Below, piece after piece: positions 16,084 through 23,305 of a DNA stretch of 35,578 bases; positions within the stretch are counted from its first letter, which is position 1, and each line of letters begins with the position of its first letter. The DNA is from Catenovulum agarivorans YM01 (lineage in GTDB: Bacteria > Pseudomonadota > Gammaproteobacteria > Enterobacterales > Alteromonadaceae): positions 210,253 through 245,830 of the forward strand of contig NZ_JH767529.1 of assembly GCF_000281085.1 (NCBI RefSeq), in the 5' to 3' direction. The notes under the pieces are model-generated. The model ran no database searches, had not been told where the DNA came from, and was given only the letters and a program-made list of their open reading frames with translations. Both the position numbers and the translations under genes were made by a program.

Positions 16084-16524
16084 CGGCTGGTTTAATTGAA
16101 CTAAGCCGTTTGGCGTGCGCAGGACAGTTGTGTTTGCAAGCTTAAAAATCTGTACAACAAAAGCTTGTTTTTGCCCTGCAAACCAAAAACTCACTACGAC
16201 ATCTGGATATTGATTTGCCTCATTAGGCATCACATCAATAGGTTGAACCTGTAGTTGTTGCCATTGTTCTACTACCACTTGTAATTGCTCAACTGAATAG
16301 TCTGATTCTGGCATGGTCCGCCAACTGCGGCCAATTCGCTCAAGTGAATAGTTGGGGAAATCTATAGTTAAAATCATTTCGTCGGCGGGAAGTAGATTAA
16401 GCTGTTGTACCGGCTTGTCATCACTTGAAAACATTTTGAGGTGTAAACCGTTAAACAAGAAGATCATAATCAAGCTGGTGAATATCAATACGTTATTCCA
16501 ACCAGATCGTGACAACCTAACCAT
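16063..16524 (-). CDS. Hypothetical protein with one N-terminal membrane segment
   Basis: A 153-residue protein that I do not recognise. Residues 12-32 (VLIFTSLIMIFLFNGLHLKMF) form one transmembrane helix after a basic N-terminus (MVRLSRSGW), so it is probably inner-membrane-anchored with a periplasmic domain. That domain is acidic and rich in Q, with predicted strands MILTIDFPN and PDVVVSFWFAG. It lies between the sensor-like gene (tail-to-tail overlap of 21 bases) and the rpmBG operon terminator. A role cannot be assigned. Confidence 0.65.
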   Translation of the reverse strand: MVRLSRSGWNNVLIFTSLIMIFLFNGLHLKMFSSDDKPVQQLNLLPADEMILTIDFPNYSLERIGRSWRTMPESDYSVEQLQVVVEQWQQLQVQPIDVMPNEANQYPDVVVSFWFAGQKQAFVVQIFKLANTTVLRTPNGLVQLNQPLEPLLL

Positions 16525-16575
16525 AAAGACACTCCATTAATCTACATTTGAGTATAGCCTAACGAAATTTAGGCA

Positions 16576-16603
16576 TAAAAAAACCCGGCAAGCCGGGTTT
16601 TTT
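16576..16603 (-). terminator. Rho-independent terminator of the rpmB-rpmG operon
   Basis: A GC-rich inverted repeat CCCGG/CCGGG (16584-16588 and 16593-16597) with a CAAG tetraloop is flanked by A-runs and T-runs, so it can form a hairpin with a U-tract in both directions. It lies 22 bases beyond the rpmG stop on the minus strand and upstream of the gene at 16063-16524, making it the natural end of the ribosomal protein transcript. Confidence 0.9.
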
Positions 16604-16624
16604 ACACAAAATCAGTAAAGATGC

Positions 16625-16780
16625 TTATTTAATTTTAGCTTCTTTAAAAACAACGTGTTTACGAACAACTGGATCAAATTTTTTGATTTCAAACTTGCCA
16701 GGCATGTTCTTTTTGTTTTTGTCGGTCGTGTAAAAGAAACCCGTACCGGCACTAGATACTAATCTAATTTTATCGCGCAT
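16625..16780 (-). CDS. rpmG: 50S ribosomal protein L33
   Basis: A 51-residue basic protein beginning [19 protein letters not shown] and ending [11 protein letters not shown], the standard bacterial L33. It is a component of the large ribosomal subunit near the E site. No CxxC zinc motifs are present, so it is the zinc-independent form. It begins 11 bases after the rpmB stop in the conserved rpmB-rpmG operon. Confidence 0.97.
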   Translation of the reverse strand: MRDKIRLVSSAGTGFFYTTDKNKKNMPGKFEIKKFDPVVRKHVVFKEAKIK

Positions 16781-16791
16781 TACAGAATTCC

Positions 16792-17028
16792 TTAAACTTT
16801 AACACCGCTAGAGCGGATGTCTGCTAAAACGGCATCGATACCTTTTTTGTCGATGATACGCATACCTTTAGTGGATACACGCAGTTTGACAAAACGGTTC
16901 TCACTTGCAACCCAAAAACGGTGCGATTGTAAGTTTGGTAAAAAGCGACGCTTGGTAGCATTTAACGCGTGTGAGCGATTGTTACCAACCATAGGACCTT
17001 TACCAGTCACTTGGCATACTTTAGACAT
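16792..17028 (-). CDS. rpmB: 50S ribosomal protein L28
   Basis: A 78-residue protein beginning [17 protein letters not shown] with [20 protein letters not shown], the L28 signature. The start at 17028 is fixed by the family N-terminus and by GGAG 9 bases upstream; the open frame extends to 17118 but that part is leader. It is the first gene of the rpmBG operon and has a strong promoter at 17110-17138. Confidence 0.98.
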   Translation of the reverse strand: MSKVCQVTGKGPMVGNNRSHALNATKRRFLPNLQSHRFWVASENRFVKLRVSTKGMRIIDKKGIDAVLADIRSSGVKV

Positions 17029-17109
17029 TGCTGTGTCTCCAATACTGAGTTTCAAAGTTGCTGCTTCGAAACAAAATAAGTTGCGTACCCTTGATTCAAG
17101 AGGGCGCAT

Positions 17110-17138
17110 TTTATACATGACAGGGGCTATTTAGTCAA
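17110..17138 (-). promoter_or_regulatory. Sigma70 promoter of rpmB-rpmG
   Basis: On the minus strand TTGACT (17138-17133) and TATAAA (17115-17110) are separated by 17 bases, a near-consensus promoter. Initiation would fall near 17103, giving a leader of about 75 bases before the rpmB ATG at 17028. It lies just downstream of the radC stop codon (17164). Confidence 0.75.
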
Positions 17139-17163
17139 TCTATTTTATTAAAATTGTCGAAAA

Positions 17164-17838
17164 TTAAAGCAAACCACGCTCGGCAAATGAAACTGGCTCA
17201 CCATCGCCAATAATAAAATGATCAAGTACCCGAATATCCACCAGCGAAAGCGCCTGTTGTAGCCTGTTGGTAATTTGAATATCCGCATGACTTGGTTCAG
17301 CCACACCAGATGGATGATTATGGCTAAATATCACAGCTGCGGCTTTATATTGCAGCGCTTGTTCAACCACAACACGCGGATAAACACTCGCACCATCTAT
17401 AGTGCCGTAGAATAAAACATCAAAACGAATGACCTTATGTTGATTATCTAAAAACAACACGGCAAATACTTCGTTATGTTTATCCTGCAACTGGGCTTTT
17501 AGGTAACTTTTAACTGCATCAACTGAAGTTAATGCATCCCCTCTTTGCAAATTTTCCGCTAAAAAGCGTTTAGTCATTTCCACACTAGCTTGCAGTTGGC
17601 AAAATTTTGCTGCACCTAAACCTTTAGCAGCACTAAAATCATCTAAAGAAGCGCCTAGCAACGAGCGTAAGCTACCAAAATGTTCAAGCAGTTGCCTGGC
17701 GAGGTCGACAGCTGAAATACCAGCTACGCCTGTTCTAAGAAATATTGCGAGTAATTCAGCGTCCGATAAAACATCAGCGCCATGTGCAAGCAGTTTTTCC
17801 CTTGGCTGCGACTCCGCCGGCCAATCCTTTATACTCAT
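17164..17838 (-). CDS. radC: RadC family JAB1/MPN+ domain protein
   Basis: A 224-residue protein with an N-terminal helix-hairpin-helix-like UPF0758 region (residues 1-95) and a C-terminal JAMM domain. The metal motif is complete: [15 protein letters not shown] has both histidines, the serine and the aspartate. Despite its name the DNA repair role was not upheld in E. coli, and the substrate is unknown. It is next to rpmB-rpmG and divergent from coaBC, a conserved arrangement. Confidence 0.95.
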   Translation of the reverse strand: MSIKDWPAESQPREKLLAHGADVLSDAELLAIFLRTGVAGISAVDLARQLLEHFGSLRSLLGASLDDFSAAKGLGAAKFCQLQASVEMTKRFLAENLQRGDALTSVDAVKSYLKAQLQDKHNEVFAVLFLDNQHKVIRFDVLFYGTIDGASVYPRVVVEQALQYKAAAVIFSHNHPSGVAEPSHADIQITNRLQQALSLVDIRVLDHFIIGDGEPVSFAERGLL

Positions 17839-17902
17839 CTTTTATCCTTATCCTTGATTCGTATTTTTGCAGTATACAAGTTTTTGCAATCAATAAAACT
17901 CA

Positions 17903-18072
17903 GCAGCTACTAATAAGGTCAAACAAAAGTAGACTCGATGGCTAATTTTCTAAAACTTCAAAAGATATGGATATCTTTTGTGAGCGGCCATGGACGGCGC
18001 ACAGCGTTTTTAGAAAATTATGTCTCGGGGCTACTTTGTAAACCCCTAAACTAAAAGCGCTGCCAGAATTGC
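17903..18072 (+). repeat. Structured intergenic repeat, copy 1
   Basis: A direct repeat of about 170 bases, matching copy 2 (18244-18412) with few differences over the core and more at the edges. The 78-base core (17943-18020) is bounded by a perfect 13-base inverted repeat, TAATTTTCTAAAA and its complement. Inside it lie a perfect 10-base hairpin (17959-17968 with 17971-17980) and a second small hairpin at GGCCATGGACGGC. After the core, GGGG and CCCC blocks could form another stem. The layout resembles a MITE or REP-type element or a structured RNA with a junction. Target duplication cannot be judged because the flanks are also repeated. Confidence 0.85.
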
Positions 18073-18108
18073 GCACTATGCCCAGAAGGTGTATGGTGTA
18101 TTTCTCGC

Positions 18109-18170
18109 AAAAACGCTTCAAGCCCGTCCATGGGCCGCTCACACAAGGCTTCCCTTCCTTGTGAAGTTTT
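18109..18170 (-). repeat. Structured intergenic repeat, inverted and diverged copy 3 (core only)
   Basis: Read on the minus strand this follows the same order as copies 1 and 2: AAAACTTCA, a hairpin, TGAGCGGCCCATGGACGGGC, then GCGTTTTT. The first hairpin has a different sequence (CAAGG pairs with CCTTG) but keeps its pairing, and the second hairpin is one pair longer (GCCC with GGGC around ATGGAC). CTTCA can pair with TGAAG to close the structure. Retained pairing with changed bases points to conserved structure. Confidence 0.7.
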
Positions 18171-18243
18171 GCTCCAAACACTCCCATCCACCTACTTCAC
18201 AAATTTTATTGCTATTAACTTGCACTAGATCTTCGACACGCAA

Positions 18244-18412
18244 GCAGCGACTACGAAGGTCAAATAAAAGTAGATCCGATGGCTAATTTTCTAAAACTTC
18301 AAAAGATAAGGATATCTTTTGTGAGCGGCCATGGATGGCGCACAGCGTTTTTAGAAAATTATGCCTCGGGGCTGCTTTTTTTGCCCCGAAGCCAAAGGCG
18401 CCACCAGAATTG
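18244..18412 (+). repeat. Structured intergenic repeat, copy 2
   Basis: The second direct copy, 341 bases downstream of copy 1. The core (18284-18361) has the same 13-base terminal inverted repeat and internal hairpins; differences in the core from copy 1 are few (for example T to A in the first hairpin and C to T in ATGGATGG). Downstream of the core CGGGGC and GCCCCG form a GC-rich stem, stronger than in copy 1. It ends about 110 bases before the coaBC start. Confidence 0.85.
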
Positions 18413-18522
18413 TTCTCCGTACTCAGATATTGTGCAAGCGGCCATATATAACAATACATTGCCATATACCGCCTTTTAAGAGTATAGTTAGTACCAATTA
18501 ACATAACAAAAAGAGCTTGGTT

Positions 18523-19731
18523 GTGAGCATTTTAACCAACAAAAACATCCTACTTGGCATCAGTGGTGGAATTGCCGCATATAAATGCGCCGAACTTACC
18601 CGCAGGTTAAAAGATCAGGGCGCAAATGTGCGAGTAGTTATGACCGAAGGCGCAAAAGCCTTTATCACCCCACTGACCATGCAAGCCGTCTCAGGTAACC
18701 CAGTTTCAGACAGCCTACTCGACCCAGCAGCCGAAGCAGCTATGGGGCATATAGAATTGGCTAAATGGGCTGATGTGATATTAATAGCTCCAGCCAGTGC
18801 AGATATAATGGCCAAACTGGCGCACGGCTTAGCTGATAACTTATTGACCACACTTTGTTTAGCCAGCAAAGCACCTGTTGCGATAGCACCAGCGATGAAT
18901 CAACAAATGTGGGCAGCACCTGCAACCCAACGCAATTTATCTATATTGCAGCACGATGGTCGTTTTATCTTTGGTCCAGGTTCTGGAGAACAAGCTTGTG
19001 GTGATGTGGGTGCGGGCCGCATGTTAGAGCCACATCAAATCATTCAACTCTTGCCTAGTTTATTTATGCCACAAGTATTACACGGCAGACGGGTATTAAT
19101 CACAGCGGGGCCAACTCAAGAAGCAATCGATCCAGTGCGTTACATCAGCAATCATAGTTCAGGCAAAATGGGCTATGCACTCGCTGAAGCGGCAGCCAAT
19201 ATGGGCGCACAAGTCACGCTGGTTTCAGGGCCGACTAATCTAGCTGAACCTATGTGGACTAAACGAATTCCGGTCACTTCAGCACAGCAAATGTTGCAAG
19301 CGGTTGAGCAAGCCAGTAGTGAAAACGACATTTTTATTAGCTGCGCCGCAGTTGCCGACTATAAAGTAAAAGATGTTGCGGCCGAAAAAATTAAAAAGTC
19401 ATCGCATCAAATGAGTATTCAACTAGAGCGCAACCCAGATATTCTAGCGACTATCGCTCAGCAAGTTGAAAAGCCATTTTGCGTTGGTTTTGCCGCTGAA
19501 ACTAACAATGTTATTGAATATGCCACCGGCAAAATGCAGCGCAAAAATTTAGATATGATTATCGCCAATGACGTATCCGACAGCAGCATAGGGTTTAACA
19601 GCAACCAAAACGCCGTCACTGTACTCTGGCCAGATGGGCAACAAGCTTTTGGCCAAATGGATAAAAGCGAACTTGCGCAGCAACTCATTCAGCTAATCGC
19701 CAAACAATTTGAACAAACTAGAAGTAATTAA
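18523..19731 (+). CDS. coaBC: Bifunctional phosphopantothenoylcysteine decarboxylase / phosphopantothenate-cysteine ligase CoaBC
   Basis: A 402-residue protein with an N-terminal FMN-dependent decarboxylase (CoaC, 1-185) and a C-terminal ligase (CoaB, 190-400). Catalytic His76 is in GHIEL and Cys159 in GEQACGD, matching E. coli H75 and C158. The ligase part shows [18 protein letters not shown] and NPDILA. It makes 4'-phosphopantetheine in coenzyme A synthesis. The GTG at 18523 was preferred over the TTG at 18517 because AAGAG lies 7 bases before it. Confidence 0.96.
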   Translation: MSILTNKNILLGISGGIAAYKCAELTRRLKDQGANVRVVMTEGAKAFITPLTMQAVSGNPVSDSLLDPAAEAAMGHIELAKWADVILIAPASADIMAKLAHGLADNLLTTLCLASKAPVAIAPAMNQQMWAAPATQRNLSILQHDGRFIFGPGSGEQACGDVGAGRMLEPHQIIQLLPSLFMPQVLHGRRVLITAGPTQEAIDPVRYISNHSSGKMGYALAEAAANMGAQVTLVSGPTNLAEPMWTKRIPVTSAQQMLQAVEQASSENDIFISCAAVADYKVKDVAAEKIKKSSHQMSIQLERNPDILATIAQQVEKPFCVGFAAETNNVIEYATGKMQRKNLDMIIANDVSDSSIGFNSNQNAVTVLWPDGQQAFGQMDKSELAQQLIQLIAKQFEQTRSN

Positions 19732-19733
19732 CC

Positions 19734-20321
19734 ATGAATACAAAACGCGGCAATCGCAAACAAGAAATATTACAAGCATTAGCCAATATGCTCGAAACCA
19801 ACCCGGGTGAACGCATTACCACAGCAAAATTAGCCGAAGCAGTCGGGGTCACAGAGGCTGCGTTATATAGGCATTTTCCAAGTAAAGCGCGTATGTTTGA
19901 AGGTCTGCTAGACTTTGTAGAAGATACTTTGTTTACTCGTATAAACAAAATTTTAGAAGAAGATAAACAAGCACTCGGTCGCTGCTTAAAAATTTGTCAG
20001 TTGGTGTTGTTGTTCACTGAAAAAAACCCTGGCATTTCCCGTTTATTAACTGGAGATGCGCTTATGGGTGAACAGCAAAGATTGCGAGTACGAGTTAACG
20101 CTTTATTTGAGCGCATTGAAACCCAGTTTAAACAAGTTCTACGCGAACGATCTATGCGTGAAGGTAAGGAACTACCAACTAACGAAACCGTTATAGCAAA
20201 CTTATTTAGTAGCTGGTTAGAAGGGCAAATTCGCCAGTTTGTACGCAGCGAATTTAAACATCTGCCATCTAAACATTTGGCGGCACAATGGCAACTTATT
20301 CAAAAATCTATCTTTGCTTAA
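19734..20321 (+). CDS. slmA: Nucleoid occlusion factor SlmA (TetR family)
   Basis: A 195-residue TetR-family protein close to E. coli SlmA (198). The helix-turn-helix is ITTAKLAEAVGVTEAALYRHF (about 27-47), followed by the long dimerisation domain with FTEKNPGISRLLTGDALMGE. SlmA bound to chromosomal sites blocks FtsZ ring assembly over the nucleoid. It starts 2 bases after the coaBC stop; in E. coli dut lies between these genes and here it does not. Confidence 0.95.
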   Translation: MNTKRGNRKQEILQALANMLETNPGERITTAKLAEAVGVTEAALYRHFPSKARMFEGLLDFVEDTLFTRINKILEEDKQALGRCLKICQLVLLFTEKNPGISRLLTGDALMGEQQRLRVRVNALFERIETQFKQVLRERSMREGKELPTNETVIANLFSSWLEGQIRQFVRSEFKHLPSKHLAAQWQLIQKSIFA

Positions 20322-21280
20322 GTTTAGTTTTCAGTTTTTGCTCTAGCTGGTTGTTAACTGGCTGCGAGCAAAAGCCAACTGAACAATTAGCTTTAGTACA
20401 AACTGACAATGGCGCGTTTGCTGCCGATTTATCTATTGCCGGTGTCTATTCAGTCATTAGCACACAAACCGGCGCACAACTATGGGACGTTGAAAAACAG
20501 CTGCCAACTTTTGTTTGGCAACATCAGCCTAACCAACCCAACCTAATTCATACAGTAAAAATATCTGAGAATAATAAATTCGTGTTAACCGCAGAAGACA
20601 CAGCCTTTGCCGTGTGGAATATGCAAACTGGCGCGAACAAAGGTTATTACCAAATAGATAAATCAGAAATTGTTGCTGCTGCAATTTCAAAAAGCGGTCA
20701 AAAGGTTTGTTTAGGTTTAATGGACGGGCGCATCTTGTTTATCGAATTAGACACAGGCCGCCGTTTAGAATTTTTAGGCCATAGTGAGCGCATCAGTCAA
20801 TTAGTCATGTCTGCCAATGGTCAATATGTATTAAGTGGTGGTTACGATGGCAAAGCTTTATTGTGGAATAGCGAAAACGCGCAAGTTGTTTATGATTTTG
20901 CCCACACTGGTCGTATTACCCAAGTAGCCTTAGATGCCAAAGCGCGTTTTGCGTTTACCGCCAACAGTACCAATCAATCTTATATTTGGGATTTAACCAC
21001 GGGGCAGAAAGTAAGTAGACTTAATTACACTGCACGCCAGCAGATATTTACCAGTGTGGTTTTTTCGCATGACGGCAAATGGCTCGCAACCGGCGCGCCT
21101 AAACAACAAGTAAAACTCTGGCAAGTTGAATCAGGTGATTTAGTTGCCAAATGGTCAATTAAGGCAGATAACTTTGCTGCAACCGTATTAGACTTTGCGT
21201 TTAATTTACAGGACGATGTTTTATACGCCAATACCAGTTTTGGGTTAGTGCAAGCTTGGTCGCTAGAGCAATACAAATGA
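20288..21280 (+). CDS. WD40-repeat lipoprotein
   Basis: A 330-residue lipoprotein with a signal peptide ending in LLTGC (Cys26). The mature part is a beta-propeller of WD40-like repeats; repeat ends are visible as AVWNMQTG, FIELDTG, LLWNSENA, YIWDLTTG, KLWQVESG and AWSLEQY, and repeat starts as SANGQYVLSGGYDGKA and SHDGKWLATGAPKQQ. It probably acts as a protein-interaction platform in the cell envelope; no partner can be named. The start overlaps the end of slmA by 34 bases, suggesting coupled translation. Confidence 0.88.
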   Translation: MATYSKIYLCLSLVFSFCSSWLLTGCEQKPTEQLALVQTDNGAFAADLSIAGVYSVISTQTGAQLWDVEKQLPTFVWQHQPNQPNLIHTVKISENNKFVLTAEDTAFAVWNMQTGANKGYYQIDKSEIVAAAISKSGQKVCLGLMDGRILFIELDTGRRLEFLGHSERISQLVMSANGQYVLSGGYDGKALLWNSENAQVVYDFAHTGRITQVALDAKARFAFTANSTNQSYIWDLTTGQKVSRLNYTARQQIFTSVVFSHDGKWLATGAPKQQVKLWQVESGDLVAKWSIKADNFAATVLDFAFNLQDDVLYANTSFGLVQAWSLEQYK

Positions 21281-21301
21281 AATGACCTGAACTCAGGTTA
21301 A

Positions 21302-22219
21302 TTATAAAAACTGGCGCAAAAAATCGACTGAAGGCGCAAAAAACGCCGCGCCCGTTTCTGCTTTTGTATATTCCAACAGCTTGTCGTGTTGGCCACGTTC
21401 ATCACCTTCAATCATACTGCGTAACATAATTTCAAACGGCTTGGGGCTGTGGCAGACAGAAATAAAAAACAGCCCCTGAATTTTCATCGTGCCGTATGGC
21501 ATACTTTGGCGCAAAATTTCAATTGAGTTGCCATTTTCATCTTTTAAGCCAGTGCGTTTAACATGAGAAAAAGCCATTTTTTTCTCTTTCGAATATTCAA
21601 TATTATCCGCTTTTGTTCGACCAATTATGTTTTCCTGAACCTTAGTCGGTAACTCGTTCCATTGTTCCATTGCGTGACGATATCGTTGAATATGCACATA
21701 ACTACCACCAGCGAATGTCGCATCTTGTGCTTCATCCACTAATGCAACTTTGCGCCTATGTGCACCATGCGGATTTTCAGTCCCATCAACAAAGCCGGTT
21801 AAGTCGCGTCCGTCTAAATAGCGAAAACCTTTAACCTGCTCTTGTAAATGCACGGCATCACCAAATAACTCAACGACATGCGAGCCAACTAAGTGGTTTA
21901 CGTCTGTTCTGTCAGAGCGAATATGAATAAATAAATCATAAGGAGTATGCGGTGCTTTGCGATTATCTTTGCTCATTTTCGGAAAGTCACACAATTCAGC
22001 AGGACGGGCGTCAGGGTAAAGTTGATCCCAATACCCAGCCCCAACAGCAACAAATGCAGACAGCTCTGCTTCAGAATAGTCTTCAGCGAATTGATTAATC
22101 AAAGCTTGAAAACAAGCTAGATGCTGACGGATTTCGCGCTCAAAACCATCTCTGGCATTAAACATTAAATACAAACTATGTAAATTAGCTTCGGCGATTA
22201 ACCCACGCTGAAATCGCAT
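21302..22219 (-). CDS. yfeX: Dye-decolorizing peroxidase (DyP, YfeX-like)
   Basis: A 305-residue cytoplasmic heme peroxidase of DyP class P/B, near the E. coli YfeX length (299). The distal GXXDG motif is GFVDG (142-146, catalytic D145), the proximal heme ligand is probably H219 in FSHVKRTG, and the distal arginine lies in ILRQSMPYG (R237). No signal peptide is seen. It oxidises phenolic or porphyrinogen-type substrates with hydrogen peroxide; the physiological substrate is unsettled. It is convergent with the WD40 gene. Confidence 0.93.
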   Translation of the reverse strand: MRFQRGLIAEANLHSLYLMFNARDGFEREIRQHLACFQALINQFAEDYSEAELSAFVAVGAGYWDQLYPDARPAELCDFPKMSKDNRKAPHTPYDLFIHIRSDRTDVNHLVGSHVVELFGDAVHLQEQVKGFRYLDGRDLTGFVDGTENPHGAHRRKVALVDEAQDATFAGGSYVHIQRYRHAMEQWNELPTKVQENIIGRTKADNIEYSKEKKMAFSHVKRTGLKDENGNSIEILRQSMPYGTMKIQGLFFISVCHSPKPFEIMLRSMIEGDERGQHDKLLEYTKAETGAAFFAPSVDFLRQFL

Positions 22220-22508
22220 TTAGATACCTCAATAATGAAACTGAGCAGCTGTCACCCAGATAATACTTATGGAATATATTACTGAATCACTAAAAAATAC
22301 AGCAGCTTGGACATTTTTGCTGCCAATTAAAGTGATTTAGCATCAAAACTACTGAATACATAAATTCCAAACAAATGAGCAACCAAGCTCAACTAGTCTA
22401 ACCACTTAGAATTTATTTAAAATGGCACTGCTTTGTCGTCAACTATTGTTTATAATTTAAGACAAACAGCTGTATTACAATCCAAAATAAATAGAAGGCT
22501 TTAGCCCT
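22220..22508. other. 289-base divergent spacer without a gene
   Basis: The region between the divergent DyP and outer-membrane-type genes is AT-rich. TATAAT at 22451-22456 is a possible -10 box for the gene at 22509, but no matching -35 box at normal distance was found. Nothing else is supported here. Confidence 0.5.
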
Positions 22509-23186
22509 ATGTCTTTCAAACACCTATTTGCAGCCAAAGCTATTGCAGTATCTAGCTTGTCTGTAAGTGGTGCAGTACATGGAATTGGTTGGCACCACGG
22601 TATCAGTATTGGTTTAGCGTCTGAACAATCAGAGCTGACCCTAACCTCAAACACACAAACACTGGCTGAATTAGATAATTTATCCAGCGAATTTACAGAC
22701 AACTATTCCATTCAGGGTTATTCCATCAGTCCAAATTGGGCAATTGGCTATCAATTGGACAAATATGAAACCGAATTAACCGACATCTCGAGCAAATACC
22801 AACAGCAAAACTTGCAGTTTGATATAGGTATGAGCGTTTTTAGCTTAGATAGAGGTTTAAACCTCTATCCATTGATAGGTTTAAGGCATACTTCGGTCGA
22901 TATTTTAAGTAATGATTTTTCTAGCACTCAGGGTTACGCTGGCTTTAGGCTAGATATTCCTGTTTTCCAACGGTTATTTTTACACGCCAAAGCGGACACA
23001 ACTTTAACTAAGGACAAGGCCACTTATATCAGCGTTGCGGCTAATTATAGGTATATGCGCAACCACAGTATAATGTTGCAATGGCAACAAAGTGATCTTG
23101 AGCTTTCAGCACGCGACAATGCAACCGACGACCAACTAGAACGAAATACCTCACAAATTGCGCTACGTTGGTTTCTAGTTTGGTAG
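22509..23186 (+). CDS. Probable outer membrane beta-barrel protein, unknown function
   Basis: A 225-residue protein with an N-terminal signal-peptide-like segment (residues 1-26). The mature part has alternating amphipathic strands (NWAIGYQLDKYETEL, LNLYPLIGLRHTSVDI, HSIMLQWQQSDLEL) and ends in a strand IALRWFLVW with a terminal aromatic residue, the pattern recognised by the BAM complex. It resembles small OmpA/OmpW-type barrels in size but no family is recognised. AAGG lies 11 bases before the ATG. A perfect 22-base palindrome lies inside the gene (22848-22869). Confidence 0.7.
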   Translation: MSFKHLFAAKAIAVSSLSVSGAVHGIGWHHGISIGLASEQSELTLTSNTQTLAELDNLSSEFTDNYSIQGYSISPNWAIGYQLDKYETELTDISSKYQQQNLQFDIGMSVFSLDRGLNLYPLIGLRHTSVDILSNDFSSTQGYAGFRLDIPVFQRLFLHAKADTTLTKDKATYISVAANYRYMRNHSIMLQWQQSDLELSARDNATDDQLERNTSQIALRWFLVW

Positions 23187-23305
23187 TAAATTGAATATTT
23201 TCTGGCTGACCCTTTGATAAATTGGAATTTGTTTGAGTTACTGAGTATTATCAAGAAGTGCCTTAAATACTAGGTAAAATAACAAGAACAGTAAGGACAG
23301 CTTTC

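Larger units (their letters stand above)
17839..18522. other. 684-base radC/coaBC spacer with three structured repeats and no supported gene
   Basis: This is the longest stretch without a gene. It holds two direct copies of a repeat (17903-18072 and 18244-18412) and one inverted, diverged copy of the core (18109-18170). The promoters of the divergent radC and coaBC genes must also lie here, but none stands out. The minus-strand open frames at 17942-18187 and 18283-18504 share a C-terminal stretch only because they read through the repeat. Confidence 0.8.

Noticed and set aside
17942-18187. Minus-strand open frame of 81 codons
   Set aside because: It reads through repeat copy 1; its C-terminal stretch recurs in 18283-18504 only because the repeat recurs. 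No ribosome binding site or family was seen.
17903-18412. CRISPR array
   Set aside because: Repeats are long (about 170 bases), only two are direct, and spacing is not regular in the CRISPR manner; no cas genes are present.
18283-18504. Minus-strand open frame of 73 codons sharing its C-terminus with 17942-18187
   Set aside because: Shared sequence is the DNA repeat; N-termini are unrelated and there is no sign of protein-level conservation.
21285-21298. Hairpin ACCTGA/TCAGGT between the WD40 and DyP genes as terminator
   Set aside because: The stem is only 6 pairs with a 2-base centre and there is no T-run, so it is too weak to call.
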